DNA of 64,000 bases from Viola odorata (lineage: Eukaryota; Streptophyta; Magnoliopsida; Malpighiales; Violaceae), in the NCBI GenBank assembly GCA_963691705.1, contig OY829544.1, forward strand, positions 40,383,917 through 40,447,916, given 5' to 3'. The translations under genes were made by a program, and so were the position numbers. Below, piece after piece: positions 11,373 through 19,703 of this stretch (position 1 is the stretch's first letter; each line of letters opens with the position of its first letter). A model generated the notes under the pieces. It was given only the letters and a program-made list of their open reading frames with translations. It did no database searches and was not told the origin of the DNA.

Positions 11373-11740
11373 GCTAGCGGCCTTGATATGAATCTAGAAT
11401 GCGTCTGCGTCCTGCTCAGGAGGTAACGACCCCAAGGACAAGACTTTCCCACGATTTGCAGCCATAAGTAGTCCTCACCTGATATTAGTGTTTGCACTCA
11501 CGCTCTGAAACAAGGCTAAGTATTTTTACACTCATAAAGATGCTGCTAACATGATACATAATTTACAGTTCGCAATGTCAATCCGAGTGAATAGACTTCG
11601 AATGAAGATGCACATGCATGGGCGTTCTAATAATCGATGGGTCTTTTACGGAAAAGAATGAAGGGACATGAAAAGTCCGGAAAGGAGCTTGTTTTGGGAA
11701 AAGATTGCTTTGCCGAGGAGTTGGAAGGCTTTTGATGAGT

Positions 11741-11902
11741 GATGCTTTGCTGATTGGCCCCGATGTGGGCGATGTTTTGCTGATCGGCCCTGATGTGGGC
11801 GATGTTTTGCTGATTGGCCCTGATGTGGGCGATGTTTTGCTTGATTGACCCTGATGTGGGCGATGTTTTGCTGATTGGCCCTGATGTGGGCGATGTTTTG
11901 CT
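11741..11902. repeat. 30-bp tandem repeat in the Ogre 3' untranslated region
   Basis: Five to six copies of a 30-bp unit containing GATGTTTTGCTGATTGGCCC and GATGTGGGC. One copy has two extra bases and others have single substitutions. Confidence 0.92.
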
Positions 11903-12004
11903 GGGGATGTCATTTTCCCGTCGGCCAGGGGCCCTTTTCTTGAGTCTTCATTGGGGGAGCGTCGTCGCTGCTTTGCGGTTCGCTGCTTGTGGTGTGTCGA
12001 GTGG

Positions 12005-12165
12005 GGCCTTGGGCCTTTCCTGGGGAAGGGTGCTTCGAGATTTCTCGAGTTGGCCTTGGGCCTTTTTTGCTCGAGTTCACTGGGGAAGGTTGCTTTGAGA
12101 TTTCTCGAGTTGGCCTTGGGCCTTTTTACTCGAGTTCACTGGGGAAAGTTTTCTTCGAGATTTCT
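12005..12165. repeat. About 60-bp repeat, three copies, in the Ogre 3' untranslated region
   Basis: Three diverged copies of a unit containing TTCGAGATTTCTCGAGTTGG (CTCGAG palindromes) and CTCGAGTTCACTGGGGAAG. Confidence 0.8.
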
Positions 12166-12235
12166 CGAACTGAGTCGTCCCCGGGCTGTGCTTGCTTTGT
12201 CTCTTCGATTGTTTGTTATTCTTCGAAGGTCTCTG

Positions 12236-12345
12236 AGCATTTCTTTTTTCTTTTCTTTTCCCTTTTTCCTCTTTTTTTTTTTTCTCTCTTGTCTCTCCCC
12301 TTTTTTTTTCTTTTCTTTTTTTTTTCTTCTTCCCTTTTTTTTTGA
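12236..12345 (-). other. Long internal polypurine stretch of the Ogre transcript
   Basis: On the plus strand this is almost pure T with C (TTTCTTTTC type) for about 110 bases, so the element's RNA is purine-only here. The Lys-rich frames read through it on the minus strand are low-complexity by-products. It could act as a second, internal polypurine tract, but no function is shown. Confidence 0.6.
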
Positions 12346-14603
12346 TTTGATCTTGAAAATGCAACAGGGCAGAGCAAGTACGGCCTTCGTCTTCATCTCT
12401 TCCCCTTCTGTCTCGAGGCCTCGGCCTTCGTAGTTGCTGCTTCTTCGGTGATAGTCCTTAGCGATCTCCTGGCGCCCTTTTCAGTCTCCTTCGTCGTGAA
12501 CTTGAACTTGGCGTGCTTTTACTTCCGGCTGGCAATTTTAGCTGAAACTGCTCTTTGGCTCCCGGGGTATGAGTGATATTGTTGGTTTGGGGAGTGATGA
12601 CATACATGGTGGAAAGAGTAAAGAAATGAAAAAAGTGGAGAAAATCGTAAAAGTCCCACGTCATTTCATAGCTATCCCATGTCTGATTGCGCATGTACCC
12701 TGGATATTATGCGAACTCAACTAGTATCTAGTCAGGCCCTTACACTCATGAAGGATACGCCACGATGGCTCGAAAATGCTTACCGGGATTTGTTTGTGAC
12801 TGCTTACGTCGGAACAAACCGTGGATATAAGAGCAAACAGGTAATATCATGCATGGCACGTAATTTGGATAGATGCTTGATTTAACAGAGGGATTGAATA
12901 TTTCTGACCTATGCGATGCATGAAAATGCCTATAAGAGCAGTATGCTTTTGTTTTAGCCGGGCTAAAGAGGGATTTTGATCGATTTTTTTGATTTTTGAT
13001 TGATTGAGGGTTTGATTGCTCAATGGTTTGATTGCTAGAAGACTTGATTGCTAGATGTGGGGGATGACCTACTTGCAACGTTCTAATGAGAACCTAAGGT
13101 TGCCCCCAGTGGGCCAGACGACCGTACTCGACTTAAAGCTATCAAATCGAGTAAGAATGAAAACAATTTTAAATAAAAGGGGAAAGAAAGATGGACTCCC
13201 CTAAGGTGTGCAGCGGGGCTGCAAGGGCGTCTTCCACGAGCTTCACGCGGATGACAGCGAGATGCTTCCGGTCCCTGTGAGATGCAGAGGGGACAACAAA
13301 CAGAGAAATTAATTTAAAACGAAAAAAGAGATAAGTTCAGGGATTCTCCCTTCTTTTAACTCGGCTTTTCGAGGGTGCCTATGACGTGGTCCCCGGTTCC
13401 GGGATGCTTCGCTTCGGTGTGCTGATTGGTTTCTTTTTCAGCTGCTTTATGGGAACCGCTGATCCCGGTCGAAGGGAAAATGGGATCCGCACTGGGTATA
13501 CTTGCTTACCGGCCCTTGCTAGACCTTTGTTGATGGGCTTCGTGATTGCTTGGGGATAAAGGGGAAAACCCTCTGTTCCCGTAATGTGCAGCGGGGCTGC
13601 AAGGGCACATGCTTACCGTCCTTATGCGGGCATCGAATGGGGGTGACCCAGTTCCTGAAAAAAACGATGCGGCAAGAACTAATGAGGAGTAAATGCGAGA
13701 TGATTTTTGGCAAAAGGAATGTGATTGATAAGTTTTTAAGCTCTCCCTTTTAGACGGGCCACTCGTGGGTCATTGAGCGTGACTTAGGTCGGATGTCGAT
13801 TGATGATAGCTTTGTTTTTAGATGTGTTGCTGTAGCTCTCGCCTTGGCGTGGGTGATACTTATAGCCTGGCTGTCTCTCGATTAAAGGATACACCGTATT
13901 GATCATGGTGCGGATGCCGGAACCTTCTTGAACAAGACCGCATTAAGTATGTTGATGGTGACCCCAGGAGGACGACTTTTTGTCGTGCTTTTCCCAGGAG
14001 TTGTTGCCTGTAATGTTGCACTGTGCGACCACGGTGTTTTGGCGATGAGCTCCTCCGAATAGGTGAACGGAGATGGGAGCCGACTTTGCTAGCGTTTTGA
14101 CGACTTGGCGGCTTAGGATGAGCTTTGTGACTTTGGTTCAGCATTTAGTCCTTCGAGAACGGTTGTTCCCGATGCCGGTTGTGCTGGTCGCACTGCAGGA
14201 AAAAGAATTTCGCTTTAGATGGCGACAGTTTGCCTTAAAATCTTTCCTGATTTGCTCTTGAAGGTGGCCCGTTGCGGCCCTCCAAGAGTCGCTACGAGCG
14301 GAAGCTCCGTGGTCTTCTCGTGATGCCAAGATGAGACTATACGCCGCTGCAAAACTTAAAATTGATTAGTGGCGTTAGTCTAAGGGACGCGTCTTACGTC
14401 TCGAGCTACTCCTGGGGAGCCATCTATGCCATGCCTCCTTTTGTCATCTCACACGTTTAACGAAAGAGGATAACAAAGTTTTAAAATCATACGCATCTCC
14501 TGAAAAAAACTTGTTTTATTAATTTCAGAACAAACGTTTGTATTAGATTGTCATGATAAAACCCTATGTCGCTGATCTGGCCGAACGTGTAACCCGTGAC
14601 ACT
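12346..14603 (-). other. Remainder of the Ogre 3' untranslated region
   Basis: About 2.2 kb between the integrase stop and the repeat zone, without convincing coding potential. It has a duplicated GTGCAGCGGGGCTGCAAGGGC (about 13207 and 13586). On the minus strand there are two splice-acceptor-like TTTTTTTCAG motifs, with AG at 14500-14501 and 13655-13656. The 94-codon frame at 13860-14144 has no recognisable domain. Confidence 0.5.
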
Positions 14604-16610
14604 TCAGGCGTAGTATATCTTGACTGCATCGGCATTCACCGGTCTTAGGAGATCGTCTCCGTCCATGTTGGTTAGCATTAGGGCACCCCCTGAGAATGCA
14701 CTTTTAACTAGATACGGGCCCTCATATTTGGGGGCCCACTTTCCTTGACTGGCCTCCTGATGAGGGAGAATCTTCTTCAGTACTAAATCCCCAGCCTCGA
14801 ACTTGCGAGGTCGCACTTTCCTGTCATAAGCGTTGGCCATTCTTTGCTGATATAATTGTGCATGGCAGATAGCGGCCAAGCGCTTTTCGGGAAGGAGGTT
14901 CAGCTGCTCGTACCTCACTCTTGCCCAATCTGATTCTTCTACTTCAGACTCTGCCAGGATTCTGAGAGAAGGGATTTCTACTTCAAGGGGAATTACGGCT
15001 TCCATGCCGTAAACTAATGAGTAGGGAGTTGCCCCTGTAGATGTACGGGTTGTTATCCGGTAGGCATGCAATGCGAAGGGAAGCATGTCATGCCAGTCCT
15101 TGTGAGTGATTACCATCTTTTGGATGATCTTCTTTAGGTTTTTGTTTGCTGCTTCGACGGCGCCATTCATTTTTGGTCGGTACGGAGATGAGTTTCGGTG
15201 CTTCACTTTCCAATGTTGGCAAAGACCGTCGATCATTTTCCCATTGAGATTGGAGCCGTTGTCCGTGATGATGGTTTCTGGGTCTCCGTGACGGCAGATG
15301 ATATTTCTTTCGATGAAATGCATGGTCGTCTTCTGTGTGACGTTGGAGTAAGAGGCGGCCTCTACCCATTTGGTGAAGTAGTCGATCGCTACGAGGATGA
15401 AGCGATGACCATTAGAGGCTGTGGGATGAATTTGGCCGATGATGTCGATTCCCCACATTGCGAAAGGCCAAGGCGATGTCATGTTGAAGAGAGGGGCTGG
15501 CGGTACGTGGATATGGTCTGCGTAAACTTGACACTTGTGGCACTTCCGGAAGTAGTTGATGCAATCCCGTTCGATGGTGAGCCAAAAGTAGCCTTGCCTC
15601 ATTATCTGTCTGGCCATCATGTGCCCACTAGCATGTGTGGAACACACCCCTTCGTGGATTTCCGTTATGATTCTTTTCGCCTCGGTCATGGTGACGCAGC
15701 GAAGCAAAGCTCCATCAGCTCTTCTTTTGTATAAAACTTCGCCGTCGAGATAGAAGTCTAGGGCTAAACGCTGGAGGGTCCTTTTGCTAACCCGGCTTGC
15801 CCCCGGTGGATGTTCCCGGTTTCTGATGAATTGTACTAAGTCGTGGAACCAAGGCTTCCCATCGGCTTCCTCTTCCAAGGTGACACAGCATGCCGGCGTT
15901 TCCTTTACCTCTACCCTCAAAGGCTGAAGCATTACTCCACACTCTAGTTTGAACATGGAGGCCAAGGTGGCTAATGCGTCTGCGAAGCGGTTCTTTTCTC
16001 GGTCAACTCGGTCGAACTTGGTTTCCTCGAATTCCCGCGCGAGCTGAGTGAGTAACCTTTGATAAGGGATGAGCTTGGAATCCCGTGTCTGCCAGAGGTC
16101 CTGGGCTTGGTAGATGACGAGTGCTGAATCGCCGAAGATCCGGAGCTTCTTTACTTTTAGGTCGATGGCTGCCGCGAGACCACTGATACATGCCTCATAC
16201 TCAGTGATGTTATTAGTGCAGGGGAAGTTCAACTTGCATGCTACAGGGAATTGACGACCGTCTGGGGCTATGACTACGGCTCCCACTCCCTTGCCTGAGA
16301 GGTTCACCGCGCCGTCGAAGAACATGGTCCACCAATCGTCTTCTTGAAGATCCTCTGCGATTTCATCCTCAACTGCTATGATGTCCTCATCGGGGAAGTT
16401 AAAGCTCAACGACTCATACTCATCCGAGGCATGATCAGCCAAGTGATCGGCGAGGGCGCTTGCCTTAATCGCTTTCTGAGTTACATAGATGATCTCGTGC
16501 TCAGCTAATAAGACTTGCCATCTGCAAATGCGACTTGATAGGTACGGTTTTTCGAAGATGTACTTCAGCGGATCCATGCGAGAGATTAGCCATGTCGTGT
16601 AATACAACAT
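14604..16610 (-). CDS. Ogre archaeal-type RNase H and integrase
   Basis: An open frame of 668 codons that is the in-frame continuation of the reverse-transcriptase frame after one amber stop. Residues 1-60 finish the first RNase H/connection region. Residues about 92-220 form the additional archaeal-type RNase H of Tat elements, with D99, E137, D161 and D211 in the expected contexts (FFDGAVN, TEYEA, GDSALV, NRFADAL). The integrase follows: a zinc region with H319/H326 and C357/C360, then the core with D389 (GIDIIG), D450 (TDNGSN) and E486, a D-35-residues-E spacing. The C-terminal part (about 600-668) has the plant gypsy GPYLV pattern and no chromodomain. The ATG at 16610 is internal to the polyprotein and not a natural start. 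All catalytic residues are present. Confidence 0.9.
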   Translation of the reverse strand: MLYYTTWLISRMDPLKYIFEKPYLSSRICRWQVLLAEHEIIYVTQKAIKASALADHLADHASDEYESLSFNFPDEDIIAVEDEIAEDLQEDDWWTMFFDGAVNLSGKGVGAVVIAPDGRQFPVACKLNFPCTNNITEYEACISGLAAAIDLKVKKLRIFGDSALVIYQAQDLWQTRDSKLIPYQRLLTQLAREFEETKFDRVDREKNRFADALATLASMFKLECGVMLQPLRVEVKETPACCVTLEEEADGKPWFHDLVQFIRNREHPPGASRVSKRTLQRLALDFYLDGEVLYKRRADGALLRCVTMTEAKRIITEIHEGVCSTHASGHMMARQIMRQGYFWLTIERDCINYFRKCHKCQVYADHIHVPPAPLFNMTSPWPFAMWGIDIIGQIHPTASNGHRFILVAIDYFTKWVEAASYSNVTQKTTMHFIERNIICRHGDPETIITDNGSNLNGKMIDGLCQHWKVKHRNSSPYRPKMNGAVEAANKNLKKIIQKMVITHKDWHDMLPFALHAYRITTRTSTGATPYSLVYGMEAVIPLEVEIPSLRILAESEVEESDWARVRYEQLNLLPEKRLAAICHAQLYQQRMANAYDRKVRPRKFEAGDLVLKKILPHQEASQGKWAPKYEGPYLVKSAFSGGALMLTNMDGDDLLRPVNADAVKIYYA

Positions 16611-16613
16611 GTA

Positions 16614-18041
16614 CTATCGAAGTCTTCGGGCGCACCATGCTAGGGCGCAACATGTTCGTTCTAACATGGAGTAGCGCATCTCGCACTCGTTGAATTTCTT
16701 GCTGAGGTAGTAGATGGCTTGTTCACGTCTTCCCGACTCATCGTGCTGTCCCAAAACGCAGCCCATGGTGCTAGCCGTGACTGTTAGGTACATGAGCAAG
16801 GGTCGTCCTGGCGTCGGGGGAACCAGTACCGGCGGGTTTTGCAGGTACGTCTTGATTTTCTCGAAGGCTTTCTGACAGTCTCCGTCCCATTCCGCTTCTC
16901 CGTGTTTCCTTAGCATTTTGAACATCGGCTCACAAGTAAGTGTTAACTGGCTGATAAAGCGCGCGATGTAGTTGATGCGTCCTAAGAAGCTTCGTACTTC
17001 CGTTTTAGTGCTGGGAGCGGGTAGCTCTTGAATTGCTTTTATCTTATCAGGATCCACTTCTATGCCTTTGTTACTGACGATGAATCCCAATAACTTTCCG
17101 GAGGTTACTCCAAAGGTGCATTTAGCTGGGTTTAGCCTTAGCCGAAATTGCCTCAACCTTTCGAATACCTTCTTCAGGATGTCTACATGGTCTTGCGCGC
17201 CGCGAGATTTGGCTATCATGTCGTCGACATAGATTTCCAACTCTTTATGCATCATGTCATGGAAAAGGGTGACGGCAGCACGTTGGTACGTGGCTCCTGC
17301 GTTCTTTAATCCGAAGGGCATCACTTTGTAGCAGAAGGTTCCCCAAGGGGTGATAAAGGTCGTCTTTTCACTGTCCTCGGGTGCCATCTTGATCTGATTG
17401 TACCCGGAAAATCCGTCCATGAAGGAGAACATGTCATTTCCGGCGGCACTATCCACCAAGATGTCGATATGGGGAAGTGGGAAGTCATCCTTAGGGCTGG
17501 CTCGATTGAGATCCCGAAAGTCCACGCACATGCGAACCTTCCCATCTTTCTTAGGCACTGGCACTATGTTGGCGATCCATTCTGGGTACTCGGCAACTCT
17601 CAGAAAACCCGCGTCCAGTTGCTTGGTAACTTCTTCTTTGATTCTCAGAAGGATGTCTGGATGCATTCTCCGAAGTTTTTGCTTGACAGGTCTAAACTCG
17701 GGCTTTAATGGGATACGATGCTCAACTATCCCGGGATCAAGACCTGGCATGTCGGCGTATGACCATGCAAATACGTCGGAGTAGTCTTTGAGGAGAGAAA
17801 TCAACCTTTCTCTCTGAGTCGTATCCAAGGTAGTCCCGATCTTGACCAACTTTTGATTCTCATTGCTTGCCCCCAAGCTTACTTCGTCCAATTCCTCCTG
17901 ATGAGGGGTTACTTCCTTTTCTGAACTTTCCAGTAAACGGGCCAGTTCGTCGGAGATTTCTGCTTTGTCTTCAGTCGTAGCGATGATTTCTTCGCCAATA
18001 AAGACATAAGTTTTATCATGACAATCTGAACTAACATTCAA
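16614..18041 (-). CDS. Ogre reverse transcriptase with degenerate first RNase H, ending at an amber stop
   Basis: A 475-codon frame. The first codon (TTG at 18041) is not a true start: it lies two bases after a splice acceptor, so this exon is probably joined to the protease frame. Residues about 110-340 are the reverse transcriptase: PVPKKDGKVRMCVDFRDLN, motif A with D209 (FMDGFSG), MPFGLKNAGATYQR and an intact YVDD at 271-274. Residues about 400-475 begin an RNase H in which the first catalytic Asp region reads LTVTAST, without the Asp, while the YSMLE glutamate remains. This fits the published view that the second RNase H took over in Tat elements. Translation stops at TAG (16616-16614), exactly in frame with the RNase H/integrase that follows. 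Confidence 0.92.
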   Translation of the reverse strand: MNVSSDCHDKTYVFIGEEIIATTEDKAEISDELARLLESSEKEVTPHQEELDEVSLGASNENQKLVKIGTTLDTTQRERLISLLKDYSDVFAWSYADMPGLDPGIVEHRIPLKPEFRPVKQKLRRMHPDILLRIKEEVTKQLDAGFLRVAEYPEWIANIVPVPKKDGKVRMCVDFRDLNRASPKDDFPLPHIDILVDSAAGNDMFSFMDGFSGYNQIKMAPEDSEKTTFITPWGTFCYKVMPFGLKNAGATYQRAAVTLFHDMMHKELEIYVDDMIAKSRGAQDHVDILKKVFERLRQFRLRLNPAKCTFGVTSGKLLGFIVSNKGIEVDPDKIKAIQELPAPSTKTEVRSFLGRINYIARFISQLTLTCEPMFKMLRKHGEAEWDGDCQKAFEKIKTYLQNPPVLVPPTPGRPLLMYLTVTASTMGCVLGQHDESGRREQAIYYLSKKFNECEMRYSMLERTCCALAWCARRLR

Positions 18042-18042
18042 C

Positions 18043-18186
18043 CTGAAAAAAAATGCGAAAAAAGAGATGCGTAAAATGAAAATTGCATATATATTTGATT
18101 TTTAACAGAAGGGGAACGTGAGTTCCTACAAAACGGTTTTCGTAAGAAAACGTGCAAACATGTGTTTTTCTAAAAGAAGTAATTAC
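18043..18186 (-). other. Candidate 144-nt intron between protease and reverse transcriptase
   Basis: On the minus strand the donor is C|GTAATT at 18186, overlapping the protease stop codon, and the acceptor is TTTTTTTTCAG|G ending at 18043. The intron is AT-rich with a strong pyrimidine tract. Removing it deletes the TAA and joins protease and reverse-transcriptase frames in phase. Ogre elements are known for an intron at this point; the exact donor here is my inference. Confidence 0.65.
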
Positions 18187-19703
18187 GGAGAGACATCCGG
18201 AAGCATGGTGATGGTCCAGTTGCACACAGACTCCCCTGACTTCTTAACGAAAATGACTGAACCAGACGACGATCCCTCTTCTCCTAGAGTGCAGATACGG
18301 AGGTCCGATACCTTGACAGGATTTCCATTGATGGTTTCGGCGGCGAAGGGGAATGTAGTTCTGATATGGGGGATTGACATCTTGCCCCCTGGCGCAGAAC
18401 GTCCGAATAGCTTAGCCAGCTGCTTTTCTTTCTTTTCTTGGGCAATTCTAACGAAATCGGCTTTGCCCGGTTGGTACCCTAACCCAAAACGGTCTCCGAA
18501 GCTCTTCGGAGGCGACCATCCTTTGGATCCTTGTAGCTTGGCGCCGAGCCATTTTCCCAATTGGAAACTTCCTTCCAGCATTGGTTTAGGGGTGGTTCCG
18601 GCTGTCTCAGATTTTGAGGCTTTGCCCACAAAGGACCCCTCCTTGATCCAGTCTGTGTTGACGATTTCGAAGGCTTGGAACGAGCTCTCCAAGGTTTCGG
18701 CAGTTTCGATGTAAGGCACGGAGGCGTGCTTAGCCAAGATCAGGGCCTCTTCTGCCTTTATCGTGACTAAGGCATTATCCTTGACGTACTTGAGGCACTG
18801 ATGCAGAGAAGAGGGGACTGCCCCTGCTGAGTGGATCCAAGGTCGTCCTAGTAGCATGCTGTAAGCAGGTTGGATTTCCATGATCTGGAATGTCAGGGCG
18901 AAGGTGTGGGGCCCAATGACCATGTCCAATTCGAAGTTTCCGATGATCTCTCGAGTGGTGTCATCGAAAGCCCTAGCCATCATTCCGCTAGGTTTCATGT
19001 GAGAGAAATCGACCGGTAGTTGCTCGAGGACGTGCCTGGGCATGACATTCAGCGCGGACCCATTGTCGATGAGGGCCTTGGCTATGACGTGCCCCTTACA
19101 TTCTACCGTGATGTATAGGGCCTTGTTGTGATCTTTTCCTGAGGGGTCGATCTCTTCTTCAGAGAAGGAAATGCTGCCGAGGGCCTGAATCCTTCCGACA
19201 AGGTTTTCCACCCCTTCTGTAGTGATATCCTTAGTTACGAAGGCTTGCTTCAAGACTTTCAGGAGAGCTTGGCGATGAGCCTCTGAAGTAAGTATCAACT
19301 CCATGATGGAAATGCGAGCTGGGGTTTTCTTCAGTTGTTCGATGATGCTGAACTCGCTCTGTTTCATAATTTTGAGGAACTCAGCCGTCTCGTCCGTGGT
19401 TACAGGTTGGCTCAAACCTTGTGTTTCCTCTATCGTTTCCTCGCGAATCACAGGGTTTTTCCCTTTAGCTTGTCGTTGCTTCTCTACTTCCTCCGAGATG
19501 TAACATCTCCCGGTGCGGGTCATGCCCCCGATATGAGAGGTTTCACCGATAGTGGGTCCTATTGGAGTGACTGTAGGAGGGGTGGTGACTACCGTGTACC
19601 CGTAGTCGAATGGGACCGCGTGCAGGTCTCGGCTAGGAGTATTCACAGCTAATGTGAACACTACCTTGCGTGGGGTTGTGGAGGTGTCCCCTGTCTGAGC
19701 CAC
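18183..19703 (-). CDS. Ogre aspartic protease with G-patch-like region
   Basis: A 506-codon frame overlapping the end of gag by 43 bases in the -1 phase. Its first codon is GTG, so it has no natural start and is expected to be expressed as a fusion with gag. The retroviral-type protease active site is D213-N-G-S in ALIDNGSALNVMP, preceded by a long N-terminal linker with an Ile-rich helix (ISIMELILTSEAHRQALLKVL). Near residues 400-435 a Gly-rich segment ending RFGLGYQPGKADF resembles the G-patch-like region described in Tat elements. The frame ends at TAA 18185-18183, inside the candidate intron. It is one domain set of the 5'-gag-pro-RT-RH-INT-3' order. Confidence 0.85.
   Translation of the reverse strand: MAQTGDTSTTPRKVVFTLAVNTPSRDLHAVPFDYGYTVVTTPPTVTPIGPTIGETSHIGGMTRTGRCYISEEVEKQRQAKGKNPVIREETIEETQGLSQPVTTDETAEFLKIMKQSEFSIIEQLKKTPARISIMELILTSEAHRQALLKVLKQAFVTKDITTEGVENLVGRIQALGSISFSEEEIDPSGKDHNKALYITVECKGHVIAKALIDNGSALNVMPRHVLEQLPVDFSHMKPSGMMARAFDDTTREIIGNFELDMVIGPHTFALTFQIMEIQPAYSMLLGRPWIHSAGAVPSSLHQCLKYVKDNALVTIKAEEALILAKHASVPYIETAETLESSFQAFEIVNTDWIKEGSFVGKASKSETAGTTPKPMLEGSFQLGKWLGAKLQGSKGWSPPKSFGDRFGLGYQPGKADFVRIAQEKKEKQLAKLFGRSAPGGKMSIPHIRTTFPFAAETINGNPVKVSDLRICTLGEEGSSSGSVIFVKKSGESVCNWTITMLPDVSP

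Noticed and set aside
12077..12396. Lys-rich minus-strand frames (86-95 codons) as small basic proteins
   Set aside because: They are read through an almost pure purine tract of the Ogre 3' UTR; composition alone explains them.
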